Source: Gluconobacter aidae
Lineage (GTDB): Bacteria > Pseudomonadota > Alphaproteobacteria > Acetobacterales > Acetobacteraceae
Direction: 5' to 3'
DNA: 64,000 bases
Assembly (NCBI RefSeq): GCF_009547075.1
Contig: NZ_WIPH01000005.1
Location: forward strand, 1-64,000
A program made the translations under genes and the position numbers. The stretch's first letter is position 1, and each line of letters starts with the position of its first letter. Of this stretch, positions 52,071 to 61,069 are shown piece after piece. The notes under the pieces are model-generated. The model was not told where the DNA came from, ran no database searches, and was given only the letters and a program-made list of their open reading frames with translations.

Positions 52071-53395
52071 GGGGTCAGCCCCGCGCCAAGACCGTTCATC
52101 AGGTCCACGAAACCGGGGAAGCTGGTTTCGATGAAAGCCGTGTCGTCCACGTTCACAGGCTTCCGGGCGGCAAGGCCAAGCACGACGGCGCTCATGGCGA
52201 GGCGGTGATCCATATGGGTCTCGACCGTGCCGCCACCCAAAGGCGCATGGGCACCCTTCACGATGAGATCGTCCCCGATGACTTCGGTTTCGGCGCCGTT
52301 CACGTTCAGCAGGGCGACCGTGGACGCCAGACGGTCACTTTCCTTCACGCGCAGCTCTTCCAGACCGCGCAGACGGGACGAGCCCTCCGCAAAGGCACAG
52401 GCCACGGCGAGAACCGGATATTCGTCGATCATGGACGGCGCACGCTCCGGCGGAACGTCCACACCTTTGAGCCGGCTATAGCGCACATGCAGGTCACCGA
52501 CAGGCTCGCCCCCTTCCACACGCTCGTTTTCAATGGAGAGGCTGGCGCCCATTTCGATCAGGGTCGTGAACAGCCCCGTACGCAGCGGGTTGAGCCCCAC
52601 GCCTTCAATCCAGATATCCGAACCCGGAACCAGCAGGGCAGCGACAATCGGGAAAGCTGCGGAGGACGGATCGCCGGGGACGGTCACGTCACGGGCGGTC
52701 ATGCGCACCGGACCCGTCAGGGCGATTCGGCGTCCGCCGGCACCGAAGCGGGAAACATCGACCTCGACGCCGAAGTGGCGGAGCATGTTCTCGGTGTGGT
52801 CACGGGTCGCGACGGGCTCTTCCACGACCGTGGTGCCGTGGGCGTTCAGGCCGGCCAGCAGGATGGCGGACTTGACCTGGGCGGACGCGACGGGAAGGCG
52901 GTATTCGATCGGCTTGGCCTCGCCCGTCCCGCGAACGGCCATCGGCAGGCGGCCACCTTCGCGGGTCAGGAATTCGGAACCATTGGCAGCCAGCGGAACC
53001 GTCACGCGGCGCATGGGCCGCGAGCGGAGCGAGGCATCGCCCGTCATGACACTGTTGAACGCATGGGAAGACAGAATCCCGGACAGCAGGCGGGCTGCCG
53101 TGCCGGAATTACCCATGTCCAGAACATCCGCAGGCTCGGTCAAAGCGCCCACGCCGCGGCCCTCAATGGTCCACTCCGTGCCCTCGCGCGTGATTGTCGC
53201 GCCAAGGGCGCGCATGGCATCGGCCGTCCGCAGCACGTCTTCACCTTCGAGCAGGCCGGTCACGCGGGTACGGCCGGAAGCGAGAGCGGCGAACATCAGC
53301 GAGCGATGGCTGATGGATTTGTCACCCGGAACACGGGTACGGCCGGAAAGTCCCTTGGGGGACGCGGAGACGGTCAGGGGGCGCGAGACTTGCAT
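52067..53395 (-). CDS. aroA: 3-phosphoshikimate 1-carboxyvinyltransferase (EPSP synthase)
   Basis: From the ATG at 53395 the protein is 442 residues and has GDKSISHRSLMFAALASG, the phosphoenolpyruvate-binding GNSGTAARLLSGIL, and RVKESDRLAS near the C-terminal half. It catalyses the sixth step of the shikimate pathway. The first 12 codons of the longer frame are not needed. It heads the aroA-cmk-rpsA group and is divergent from the FYDLN-protein gene. Confidence 0.96.
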   Translation of the reverse strand: MQVSRPLTVSASPKGLSGRTRVPGDKSISHRSLMFAALASGRTRVTGLLEGEDVLRTADAMRALGATITREGTEWTIEGRGVGALTEPADVLDMGNSGTAARLLSGILSSHAFNSVMTGDASLRSRPMRRVTVPLAANGSEFLTREGGRLPMAVRGTGEAKPIEYRLPVASAQVKSAILLAGLNAHGTTVVEEPVATRDHTENMLRHFGVEVDVSRFGAGGRRIALTGPVRMTARDVTVPGDPSSAAFPIVAALLVPGSDIWIEGVGLNPLRTGLFTTLIEMGASLSIENERVEGGEPVGDLHVRYSRLKGVDVPPERAPSMIDEYPVLAVACAFAEGSSRLRGLEELRVKESDRLASTVALLNVNGAETEVIGDDLIVKGAHAPLGGGTVETHMDHRLAMSAVVLGLAARKPVNVDDTAFIETSFPGFVDLMNGLGAGLTP

Positions 53396-53568
53396 GGCAA
53401 TGTTCTGGCTGGGGCTTCCCTCACCTGTCAATCACCTCGTAAATCATGTCGGGGCGGCGCAGCCATGCGTCTGAAAACTGTCAGGAATCACGCTTCGGGA
53501 TTTGACAGGGCGCGCACAAGCTGGCATGGCCGCGTTCCTTATTCGAGGCATCAGCAGGTTCCCGCACA

Positions 53569-53898
53569 ATGGCAAAACCCGAACTTGGTCTGAAACGGAC
53601 ATGCGTTGAATGCAGCGCCCGCTTCTACGACCTGAACCGCGTCCCTGCGGTGTGCCCGAAATGCGGCACAACGCAGCCAGACGATTCCCGCCTCAAACGC
53701 AGCGAGATTCCGCTGCCGGAAGACAAGGATCCGAAGCCCCAGGCAAACGAGCATGAGGACGACGTGGATCTGGAAGTCGCCGAAGATGAGGACGACGATG
53801 ATGTGATCGCCCCGGACGACGACCTGGACGATGACGACGACGATCTCAGCAATGACATCGAAGTGCCGAATGACAAGGACGACCGCGACGACAACTAA
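53569..53898 (+). CDS. TIGR02300/FYDLN-acid-family protein
   Basis: The 109-residue protein has the family name motif ARFYDLNR and four cysteines (12, 15, 29 and 32) forming a small zinc ribbon. The second half is an extreme Asp/Glu run. It is conserved in alphaproteobacteria next to aroA, but its function is unknown. The gene is divergent from aroA and overlaps the start of the next gene. Confidence 0.9.
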   Translation: MAKPELGLKRTCVECSARFYDLNRVPAVCPKCGTTQPDDSRLKRSEIPLPEDKDPKPQANEHEDDVDLEVAEDEDDDDVIAPDDDLDDDDDDLSNDIEVPNDKDDRDDN

Positions 53899-54445
53899 GG
53901 TTGTCCCCAAAGTCCTCCGGGCTGTTTCTCTGGCGGTACTTATGAGCGGCTGTTCTGATCCGGAAGGTGTTTTTGCTCCGGACAGCGCAGCCGTTCGCGC
54001 ATTCAGGGCCCGGCTCGACAGCCAGCCCAGCGCCACGGCCGTGCTTCAGGCCCGCTGCCCCACTCCGATCCGGGTAATCCGCCTGGGCGTGGACCGGGCC
54101 GTGACAGAAGACATCCTGACGCTCCTCCAGGTCCGCGAGACGCATCAGGTCATGACACGGCATGTCCGGCTGCTGTGCGGCGAGACCGTGCTGTCGGACG
54201 CCTGGAACTGGTATGTGCCCGAGCGACTTTCCCCCGCAATGAACACACTGCTTGAACAGACCGACATCCCGTTCGGTCGTGTGGTCCACCAGACGGCTTT
54301 CCGGCGGCAGGGACTCGAAACACGTTTCCCGGGCCAGGCTTCGGGAATCGTTCTGGAAAACCGGGCGCTGCTGAGACGCGGTATCGATGACGCACCGATT
54401 TCGCTCGTCGTGGAAGATTATCTTCCCGCCGCGATCCGCCCCTGA
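53870..54445 (+). CDS. Probable lipoprotein with a chorismate-lyase-like fold
   Basis: I choose the ATG at 53870, which lies inside the FYDLN gene, because it gives a lipoprotein signal (KVLRAVSLAVLMSGC, lipidated Cys28) and 191 residues; an ATG at 53942 is possible but would remove the signal. The mature part resembles UbiC-type chorismate lyase: RETHQVMTRHVRLLCGE, DIPFGRVVH, then LENRALLRRGIDDAPISLVVEDYLP. The closing strand with DYLP matches UbiC's E-x-FLP. A lipid anchor would put it in the periplasm, away from cytosolic ubiquinone synthesis. Confidence 0.65.
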   Translation: MTRTTATTTKVVPKVLRAVSLAVLMSGCSDPEGVFAPDSAAVRAFRARLDSQPSATAVLQARCPTPIRVIRLGVDRAVTEDILTLLQVRETHQVMTRHVRLLCGETVLSDAWNWYVPERLSPAMNTLLEQTDIPFGRVVHQTAFRRQGLETRFPGQASGIVLENRALLRRGIDDAPISLVVEDYLPAAIRP

Positions 54446-54449
54446 GGCT

Positions 54450-55208
54450 TCAGGAGGCGGGCGACCAGTTCAGATGCTGCCCACCGTCGAGCGCAAGCAT
54501 CTGGCCTGTCACGGAGGGCAGTGCAAACAGCGCGAACGCGGCCTGTGCGATTTCCTCGGGCGAGGAGCCGTGTTGCAGCGGAGTTCGGGCGCACATGCTG
54601 TCAAAATGCTCCTGCGTCTGACGCACGGCCGGCAGGACCGGCCCGGGACCGATGGCGTTCACCCGCACCCGGGGCGCGAGTGCGAGAGCCATGGTCTGCG
54701 TCAGGGTCCATAATCCCGTGCGGGACAGGGTATAGCTGACGAAATGCGGGGTCAGGTTCCACACACGCTGGTCCAGCATGTTCAGGATCAGGCCCTCGGC
54801 GCCTTCAGGAAGCGCCTGCGCCATGGCCTGCGAGAGCACGAAGGGCGCGCGGAGATTGGTTTCGAGATGCAGGTCCCAGCTTTCGCGGGTCACGCTCCCG
54901 ATCTCGTCGCGGACAAAGGCGGAGGCGTTGTTGATGAGGATACCGACCGGGCCAAGCGCGGCACCGGCATGGGACAGAAGCGCTTCGACCTCTTCTTCGC
55001 GTTGCAGATCGGCTTTGAGGACACAGCCTTTGCCCCCGATCCGCTTCAGCAGGGCCTCGGCATCATTCGTGCTGTCACGGCAGTGAATGGCGACCGCGAA
55101 TCCCTGCTCCGCCAGCATCTCCACGAGGGACGCGCCGATACGACGCGCGCTTCCCGTGACGAGAGCGACACGGGGGACGCGCGGCGAAATGCGCAATGGC
55201 GATGTCAT
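54450..55208 (-). CDS. Short-chain dehydrogenase, pteridine-reductase-like (FolM/PTR1 type), catalytic Lys replaced by Arg
   Basis: The 252-residue SDR has the nucleotide motif TGSARRIG at 19-26 and NNAS at 93-96. In place of the usual Ser it has Asp146, 13 residues before Tyr159, as in pteridine reductase PTR1 and FolM. The next catalytic residue, four after Tyr, should be Lys but is Arg163 (YTLSR). The C-terminus ALDGGQHLNW is typical. It may reduce dihydropteridines or may have lost activity. It is 2 bases after recR on the same strand. Confidence 0.85.
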   Translation of the reverse strand: MTSPLRISPRVPRVALVTGSARRIGASLVEMLAEQGFAVAIHCRDSTNDAEALLKRIGGKGCVLKADLQREEEVEALLSHAGAALGPVGILINNASAFVRDEIGSVTRESWDLHLETNLRAPFVLSQAMAQALPEGAEGLILNMLDQRVWNLTPHFVSYTLSRTGLWTLTQTMALALAPRVRVNAIGPGPVLPAVRQTQEHFDSMCARTPLQHGSSPEEIAQAAFALFALPSVTGQMLALDGGQHLNWSPAS

Positions 55209-55210
55209 GG

Positions 55211-55816
55211 TCAGAGCGAGCGACGGGCCGTGAGAGCCGCGGCCAGTGTGCCATCATCCAGCACATCCAGCGCACCTCCCATGGGCACCCCATGCCCCAC
55301 GCGCGTCACGGTCACGCCTGTAGGCAGAAGACGCTCCTGAAGCCAGTGGGCAGTCGTCGCCCCTTCGACAGTGGCGCTGAGAGCAAGAATGACTTCCCGC
55401 ACCCCGCCTTCCTCGATCCGCTCGAACAGGGGGCGGACATTCAGGTCATCCGGACCAAGCCCGGCCAGCGCGGACAGGGTGCCACCCAGCACCTGATAAA
55501 CCCCGCGATGGACGCCTGCGCGTTCCAGCGCCCAGAGATCGCCCACGGTCTCGACCACGCAGATCAGGCCCCGGTCACGCCCTGCATCCGTGCAGATATG
55601 GCACGGATCGACCGTATCGAGATTGCCGCACAGGGAGCAGGTCTTCACGCTCGTGGCGGCGCGCTCCATCAGATGGGCGAGTGGCAGCATCCGGCTTTCC
55701 GGCTGGCGCAGAAGAGCCAGCGCGGCCCGACGGGCGGAGCGTGGCCCCAGTCCCGGCAGGCGCGCGAGCATGGTGATCAGCCGGTCGATGTCGCCGTGGC
55801 CCATCATGGGCGTCAT
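55211..55816 (-). CDS. recR: Recombination protein RecR
   Basis: The 201-residue protein has the helix-hairpin-helix LARLPGLGPRSARRAAL, the zinc finger CSLCGNLDTVDPCHIC and the Toprim domain (LICVVETVGDLWALERAG). RecR works with RecF and RecO in loading RecA at gaps. It sits 13 bases downstream of ybaB, in the conserved dnaX-ybaB-recR order. Confidence 0.96.
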   Translation of the reverse strand: MTPMMGHGDIDRLITMLARLPGLGPRSARRAALALLRQPESRMLPLAHLMERAATSVKTCSLCGNLDTVDPCHICTDAGRDRGLICVVETVGDLWALERAGVHRGVYQVLGGTLSALAGLGPDDLNVRPLFERIEEGGVREVILALSATVEGATTAHWLQERLLPTGVTVTRVGHGVPMGGALDVLDDGTLAAALTARRSL

Positions 55817-55829
55817 ATCCCTACCCGGA

Positions 55830-56153
55830 TCAGAACGGCAGCTTCAGTCCAGCCGGAAGATCGAGTCCACCTGTCACGTCACGCATGGCTTCGGAGCTTG
55901 CAGCTTCAGCCTTGGTCCTGGCGTCCGTATAGGCCGCAACAATCAGGTCCTGAAGCGTTTCAATATCACTCGGATCGGCCAGCTGCGGGTCAATTTTCAG
56001 GTCACGCATCTCGCCCTTGCCCGTCAGCTTGACCGTCACCAGGCCCGCACCGGCCGAACCATCAACCACAAGAGACGCCAGATTGCTCTGCGCGGCTTCC
56101 ATCTTGGCCTGCATCTGGCTGGCCTGCTTCATCAGTCCGGCAAGGTTCTTCAT
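55830..56153 (-). CDS. YbaB/EbfC-family nucleoid-associated protein
   Basis: The 107-residue protein has the family's coiled N-terminus (KNLAGLMKQASQMQAKMEAAQ) and the core GLVTVKLTGKGEMRDLKIDP. It is a small dimeric DNA-binding protein. It lies 10 bases after dnaX and 13 before recR, a conserved trio. Confidence 0.95.
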   Translation of the reverse strand: MKNLAGLMKQASQMQAKMEAAQSNLASLVVDGSAGAGLVTVKLTGKGEMRDLKIDPQLADPSDIETLQDLIVAAYTDARTKAEAASSEAMRDVTGGLDLPAGLKLPF

Positions 56154-56163
56154 CAGTATCGTC

Positions 56164-58122
56164 CTATCGGTTCAGATTCAGATCGTCTTCATCAAGGAAA
56201 TCGGCATCCAGCGGCGCGAATTCCAGATCGGGTGGCGCATCATCGGTCAGCGGCACGGTGATTTCCGGCGGCAGACCATATTCATCAAGGGAGTGATCCT
56301 GCACTTCCCCGATTTTCGCACCGGGAAAGGCTTTCAGGATAGCCTGCACCAACGGGTGCTCCTCCACCGAAGCCTGATTGATGGCAATGACCTCGGCGCC
56401 CTGCTCATCCAGCGTCGGCTCGCCCGGAGCCGTCGAGGCACTGACGCGCCACTGGCCGGGATAGACGCGATCCAGCAGCTTCTGGAGCTGCCGTTCGATG
56501 CGGGCCTGTGGCTCTTCGGCACGGATCTGCACATCGGGCGGGGAAAAGCGCACGAGATGCACGGCATTGCGGAGCAGACCGTGCAGCACGGGCTCACGCT
56601 CACGCGCCACCATCGCCACCATTTCACGCCAGGTCCGCGGCGGAGGCGGAAGCTCGGGTTCGGGTTCTGGCTGCGGGACAGGTTCGGCGTAACCGATGCC
56701 GGGCTCGACGATCTCGCCCCCATTGGCAACCAGCCGGACATGCGCGCGAGGCCCGTGACCACCAGATGCTTCCCTGACACTGCTGGACGCGATGCCGCTG
56801 ACCGCACCGGACGGCGCGGCGGAAGACGTGCCACCCATCGGGCCTGATGGAGCAGCCGGGAGCGACAGATCCTGCCCCCCTTCGGTCAACTGGCGGATCA
56901 GGCGGTCAGGCGTGGGCAGCAGGCTGGCGTGACACAGGCGGATCAGCACCATCTCGGCGGCCTGACGGCGGTCCGGAGCGGTTTCGACTTCCTGTACCCC
57001 CTTGAGCAGGATCTGCCAGGCGCGCCCCAGAACTGCATTGGACAGCCGATCGGCCAGAGTCGCACCCCGCGTGCGCTCAGCTTCCGGCAGATCCCGGCCT
57101 TCCCGCAGAGATGGAATGGCCTTGAGGCGTGAGATCAGATGCAGCAGATCCAGCAGGTCCGCCAGCAGAACGCCGAGATCGGCGCCGCGGGCATAGGCCC
57201 GATCGGTCAGGTCCAGCGCGTCCGCGGGCTTGCCGGCCATCAGGGTATCCAGCAGATCGAAAACCAGTCCGCGATCCGCCAGACCGAGCATATCGGCCAC
57301 GGCATCGGCGTCGCTGGCCCCCTGCGCGATCGCCTGATCGAGCAGCGAAAGCCCGTCACGTACGGAGCCGTCGGCCGCGCGGGCGATGAGGGCAAGCGCG
57401 TCTTCGGAAAGAGTCGCTCCTTCCCTGACGGCGATATTGTGAAAGTGCCCGGCCAGAAGAGACTGCGGGACACGACGCAGATCGAATCGCTGACACCGTG
57501 ACAGGACCGTGACCGGAACCTTGCGCAGTTCTGTCGTAGCAAAAATGAACGTGACCTGGGGCGGCGGCTCTTCAAGAGTTTTAAGCAGCGCATTGAAGGC
57601 ATTGCGCGAGAGCATGTGGACTTCATCGATGATGAAGACCTTCATCCGCGCCTGCATCGGACGGAAGCGCGTGGCCTCGATGATTTCACGTACGTCATCC
57701 ACGCCAGTGCGGGAGGCGGCATCCATTTCCAGGACGTCAGGATGACGGTCCGCCAGAATGGCCGTGCAGTTGGCGCAGACGCCGCACGGATCGGCCGTTG
57801 GACCACCCTTGCCGTCCGGACCAATGCAGTTCAGGGCACGGGCGATGATGCGGGCGGTCGTCGTCTTGCCGACACCACGCACGCCCGTCAGCATGAAGGC
57901 ATGCGCCACACGTTCAAGCTCGAAAGCCCGACGCAGAATCCGGACCAGAGAGTCCTGCCCGATCAGATCATCAAAAGTCTGCGGACGATATTTGCGGGCG
58001 AGAACGCGATATGGTGCGACCTCGGCAACGGGCATCGCGGCGTTTTTCTCTGCTGGCGAATCTCCAAAGAAGCCACCACCGCTTTCAGGTGGCAGGGGGA
58101 GATCATCGCTTTCATCAGTCAT
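56164..58122 (-). CDS. dnaX: DNA polymerase III subunit tau/gamma
   Basis: From the ATG at 58122 the protein is 652 residues: an AAA+ clamp-loader module with Walker A GVRGVGKTTTAR, a four-cysteine zinc site (CGVCANC), DEVHMLS and a sensor Arg region (TELRKVPVTVLSRCQRFD), then the linker and C-terminal tau region for polymerase binding. I saw no obvious slippery heptamer for a gamma frameshift, though I did not scan exhaustively. The SRP RNA gene is just upstream on the same strand. Confidence 0.95.
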   Translation of the reverse strand: MTDESDDLPLPPESGGGFFGDSPAEKNAAMPVAEVAPYRVLARKYRPQTFDDLIGQDSLVRILRRAFELERVAHAFMLTGVRGVGKTTTARIIARALNCIGPDGKGGPTADPCGVCANCTAILADRHPDVLEMDAASRTGVDDVREIIEATRFRPMQARMKVFIIDEVHMLSRNAFNALLKTLEEPPPQVTFIFATTELRKVPVTVLSRCQRFDLRRVPQSLLAGHFHNIAVREGATLSEDALALIARAADGSVRDGLSLLDQAIAQGASDADAVADMLGLADRGLVFDLLDTLMAGKPADALDLTDRAYARGADLGVLLADLLDLLHLISRLKAIPSLREGRDLPEAERTRGATLADRLSNAVLGRAWQILLKGVQEVETAPDRRQAAEMVLIRLCHASLLPTPDRLIRQLTEGGQDLSLPAAPSGPMGGTSSAAPSGAVSGIASSSVREASGGHGPRAHVRLVANGGEIVEPGIGYAEPVPQPEPEPELPPPPRTWREMVAMVAREREPVLHGLLRNAVHLVRFSPPDVQIRAEEPQARIERQLQKLLDRVYPGQWRVSASTAPGEPTLDEQGAEVIAINQASVEEHPLVQAILKAFPGAKIGEVQDHSLDEYGLPPEITVPLTDDAPPDLEFAPLDADFLDEDDLNLNR

Positions 58123-58212
58123 GGAAATGTCGCCCCCCCGGCGCGGAGGATGGAGCCGCAGGATAACGGCCGGGACGCTGCGCAAAAAGCGCATCCGGTA
58201 ACTGGGTGAGGT

Positions 58213-58310
58213 AGGAGGCCGGACATTCAACCCGGATAAAACTCACTGCGGCTGCTTCCTTCCGGACCTGACCGGGTTGGCAAGGTATCCGTCCAAAGCC
58301 GACCTCCCGG
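58213..58310 (-). ncRNA. ffs: Bacterial signal recognition particle RNA (small, 4.5S type)
   Basis: Reading the minus strand, the conserved apical domain is present: the CAGGTCCGGAAGGAAGCAGC motif that binds Ffh, flanked by complementary arms (GGGAGG at the 5' end and CCTCC at the 3' end). The length of about 98 nt fits the small bacterial form. It lies between ggt and dnaX. The ends are estimated from pairing. Confidence 0.92.
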
Positions 58311-58317
58311 CGCTCTC

Positions 58318-58345
58318 CTAACACAGAGACGGGGGTGCCTGACAA
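58318..58345 (-). promoter_or_regulatory. Probable promoter of the SRP RNA
   Basis: On the minus strand TTGTCA (58340-58345) and TGTTAG (58318-58323) are 16 bases apart, and the RNA 5' end inferred from folding falls about 8 bases after the -10 box. Confidence 0.5.
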
Positions 58346-58350
58346 CCCCC
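58331..58350 (-). terminator. Hairpin after ggt
   Basis: GGGGGT and ACCCCC form a perfect 6-bp stem with an 8-base loop, 31 bases after the ggt stop. No T-run follows. It overlaps the proposed SRP RNA -35 box, so its role is uncertain. Confidence 0.35.
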
Positions 58351-58381
58351 AATCATGAGAGAACGCCCTCACCACGCCCCG

Positions 58382-60181
58382 TTACTCCCCGACAGCCTCG
58401 CCACCCGCATGACGCGGATCGGCCGCGCCATAGATCAGACCGGTCTTGGCGGCGGACAGGCTGGGTCGGCCCGCAAGAATCCCCTCGGCCACACCCCAGG
58501 GACGATGAGGCGACAGGGCATAACCTTCGGCCTTGAGGGTCTGCATGGTCTCGTCAGACAGCGCATCGGGCTCCAGTTCGACGGCCGAAGGCTCCCACTG
58601 TTCGTGGATTCGCGGCAGATCCACGGCCTGACGGATATCCAGCCCGTAATCGATCACACCGAGAATGACGGACAGCGTAATGGTCGGAATACGCGATCCC
58701 CCCGGGCTGCCGATCACCATGACGGTTTTCCCGTCCCGCGACACAATGGACGGAGACATCGACGACAGGGGCGTCTTGCCCGGCGCGATCGCATTCGCTT
58801 CCGAACCGACGATGCCGAACATGTTGGGCGCACCCGGTTTGGACGAAAAATCGTCCATCTCGTCATTCATCCAGATACCGGTATGCCCGCCCATCACGCC
58901 CGCACCGAACCATCCATTGAGGGTGTAGGTCGCGGAAACGGCCATGCCATCATGATCGAGAACGGAGAACTGCGTCGTCTCGTGCTTTTCCTGCGTGTCG
59001 GGTGCCGCCTGCGCCACAGGAGCGGGAAGCGGCTCCCCTGCCCTGAGCGTGCTGGACGAAAGGGCACGATCGGTCGGAATGCCCTGACGGATCTGATAGG
59101 CATAGGCCGGGTCAATCAGGTGCTCGACGGGGTTGTGCACGAAATCCGGATCGCCCAGGTCACGACGGTCTGAATAGGCGTGACGCATGGCCTCGACTTC
59201 ACGCTGCACGGACGGTGCCGTGTGCAGGCCAAGCGCATGCATGTCATAGCCCGACAGAATGTTCAGGATCTCGCACAGCGCAACCCCACCCCCGCTCGGC
59301 GGGGGCGCGGTATCGATCGTATAGCCACGATAGGTGCAGCGGATCGGTTCGAGATGCCGGATATGATAGGAGGTGAAGTCGGCAGGCTGAAGCAGGCCGC
59401 CGCCTTCCGTGCTGGCGCGCACGATTTCTTTCGCGATCGGACCGTCATAGAAGGCTTTGGGACCTTTCTTCGCAATCAGCTCCAGGGAGTTGGCCAGATC
59501 CTTCTGCACCAGCCGGTCACCGGCCTGAAGCGGCGTGCCATCGGGGCGCAGATAGAACGCCCGGGCATACGGGTCCTTCTGGAAATAGCGCGTAGACGTG
59601 TGCAGGAGATCCGCATCGCCCTGATTCAGAATGAAGCCGTCACGGGCAAGCGCGATGGCGGGCGCCATGGCCTTTGCGCGCGACAGTTTGCCCCATTTCT
59701 GAAGGATGGAGTCCAGACCTGCGACCGTGCCGGGAATCGCGACCGCCTTCCAGCCCTCAGTGGACAGACCCGGAATGACCTTGCCCGAGGCATCCTGATA
59801 CATCGTAGCCGTTGCCGCACCTGGTGCATGCTCGCGGAAATCGATGAAGACCGTCTGGCCAGTCTTCAGACGCAGGGTCATGAACCCGCCACCACCAATA
59901 TTGCCGGCGGCAGGATAAACCACAGCCAACGCATATCCAACGGCCACGGCGGCATCGACGGCGTTACCGCCCTGCGCCAGGACTTGCGCCCCCGCATCAG
60001 ATGCAAGGTGCTGGGCCGAGACCACCATGCCGTGCCGCCCTGAAGCCAGAACGCCGGCATTCACATGGTCCGGACCAAAGGCCAGCGGATCATGGGCGGA
60101 GCTGAGCGCCTGAGGCGCGGCATTGGCGAGCGTCGTGCTGCTGATCAGAAGCGTGGCGAGGAAAAGCGGAAACGCTCTCAT
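58382..60181 (-). CDS. ggt: Gamma-glutamyltransferase
   Basis: The 599-residue proenzyme has a signal peptide (ending LANAAPQ), the autocatalytic cleavage site around residue 400 (HETTQFSVLDHDGMAVSATY, where the second Thr becomes the nucleophile), and the C-terminal GSPGGSRIP substrate-binding segment. It cleaves or transfers gamma-glutamyl groups, for example from glutathione, in the periplasm. It overlaps map by 4 bases. Confidence 0.95.
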   Translation of the reverse strand: MRAFPLFLATLLISSTTLANAAPQALSSAHDPLAFGPDHVNAGVLASGRHGMVVSAQHLASDAGAQVLAQGGNAVDAAVAVGYALAVVYPAAGNIGGGGFMTLRLKTGQTVFIDFREHAPGAATATMYQDASGKVIPGLSTEGWKAVAIPGTVAGLDSILQKWGKLSRAKAMAPAIALARDGFILNQGDADLLHTSTRYFQKDPYARAFYLRPDGTPLQAGDRLVQKDLANSLELIAKKGPKAFYDGPIAKEIVRASTEGGGLLQPADFTSYHIRHLEPIRCTYRGYTIDTAPPPSGGGVALCEILNILSGYDMHALGLHTAPSVQREVEAMRHAYSDRRDLGDPDFVHNPVEHLIDPAYAYQIRQGIPTDRALSSSTLRAGEPLPAPVAQAAPDTQEKHETTQFSVLDHDGMAVSATYTLNGWFGAGVMGGHTGIWMNDEMDDFSSKPGAPNMFGIVGSEANAIAPGKTPLSSMSPSIVSRDGKTVMVIGSPGGSRIPTITLSVILGVIDYGLDIRQAVDLPRIHEQWEPSAVELEPDALSDETMQTLKAEGYALSPHRPWGVAEGILAGRPSLSAAKTGLIYGAADPRHAGGEAVGE

Positions 60182-60978
60182 GCAGTCTCTCCATAGGGCG
60201 GCTTGGTGTAGCCTTTGGGGGACAGGGTGAAGATTTCGCAGCCATCGGCCGTCACGCCGACCTGATGTTCGAACTGGGCGGACAGGGTGCGGTCACGAGT
60301 GACGGCTGTCCAGCCATCATCAAGGATCTTCACGTCCGGGCGGCCGATATTCAGCATGGGCTCGATCGTAAAGACCATGCCTTCCACGAGCTTCACGCCT
60401 TCGCCCGGCCTGCCGTAATGCAGGATGTTAGGCTCGGAATGGAAGTCGCGGCCAATGCCGTGGCCACAGAAATCCCGCACGATGGAGAAGCGGTTGGCCT
60501 CTGCATATTCCTGGATCGCATGACCGATATCGCCAAGCGTGTTGCCGGGACGAACCTGGGCAATGCCGCGCATCATCGCGTCATAGGTCACATCAACCAG
60601 CTTCTCGGCCTTCCTGGGGGCCTTGCCTACGATATACATGCGCGAACTGTCGCCATACCAGCCATCCAGAATGGAGGTGACGTCGATATTGACGATGTCC
60701 CCATTGGACAGCTTCCTGGAGCCCGGAATGCCATGGCACACGACGTGGTTGATCGAGATGCAGCAGGATTTTGGATAGCCGCGATAGTTCAACGGGGCTG
60801 GCGTGGCGCCATGAGTGATCGTGAAGTCATGGATAAGCCGGTTGAGCTCTTCCGTGGTGACGCCAGGCTGAACATGGGGAGTAATCATGTCCAGCGCCTC
60901 TGCCGTCAGACGACCGACGCGATGCAGATGTTTGAAATCGTTCTGATCGTAGAGAACGATACCCCGTGCTTTGTCCAT
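60178..60978 (-). CDS. map: Methionine aminopeptidase, type I
   Basis: From the ATG at 60978 the protein is 266 residues. The five metal ligands can be followed: the His in VVCHGIPG region, Asp in NIDVTSILDGWYGDSS (two), His in CGHGIGRDFH, and Glu in TIEPMLN and QFEHQ. It removes N-terminal methionine from new proteins. It is translationally coupled with ggt, an unusual but clear 4-base overlap. Confidence 0.96.
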   Translation of the reverse strand: MDKARGIVLYDQNDFKHLHRVGRLTAEALDMITPHVQPGVTTEELNRLIHDFTITHGATPAPLNYRGYPKSCCISINHVVCHGIPGSRKLSNGDIVNIDVTSILDGWYGDSSRMYIVGKAPRKAEKLVDVTYDAMMRGIAQVRPGNTLGDIGHAIQEYAEANRFSIVRDFCGHGIGRDFHSEPNILHYGRPGEGVKLVEGMVFTIEPMLNIGRPDVKILDDGWTAVTRDRTLSAQFEHQVGVTADGCEIFTLSPKGYTKPPYGETA

Positions 60979-61002
60979 ATCTGCTGCCCGATCCTTCAAT
61001 CT

Positions 61003-61034
61003 TCAAAAAGCCCGGACAAAATGCGTCTGTCCGG
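61003..61034 (-). terminator. Rho-independent terminator of the carboxypeptidase gene
   Basis: On the minus strand CCGGACA-9-TGTCCGG is followed by GCTTTTTG. It lies 36 bases after the carboxypeptidase stop and separates that gene from map. Confidence 0.8.
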
Positions 61035-61069
61035 ACAGGATCGCAAGGCGGCAGGTCAGATTTTCGGTA

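Noticed and set aside
53396-53568. Possible tRNA between aroA and the FYDLN gene
   Set aside because: Some alphaproteobacteria have a tRNA near here, but I could not form acceptor and T arms in this sequence.
56164-58122. Programmed frameshift in dnaX
   Set aside because: I saw no A-rich slippery heptamer with a following stem; the full-length frame is intact.
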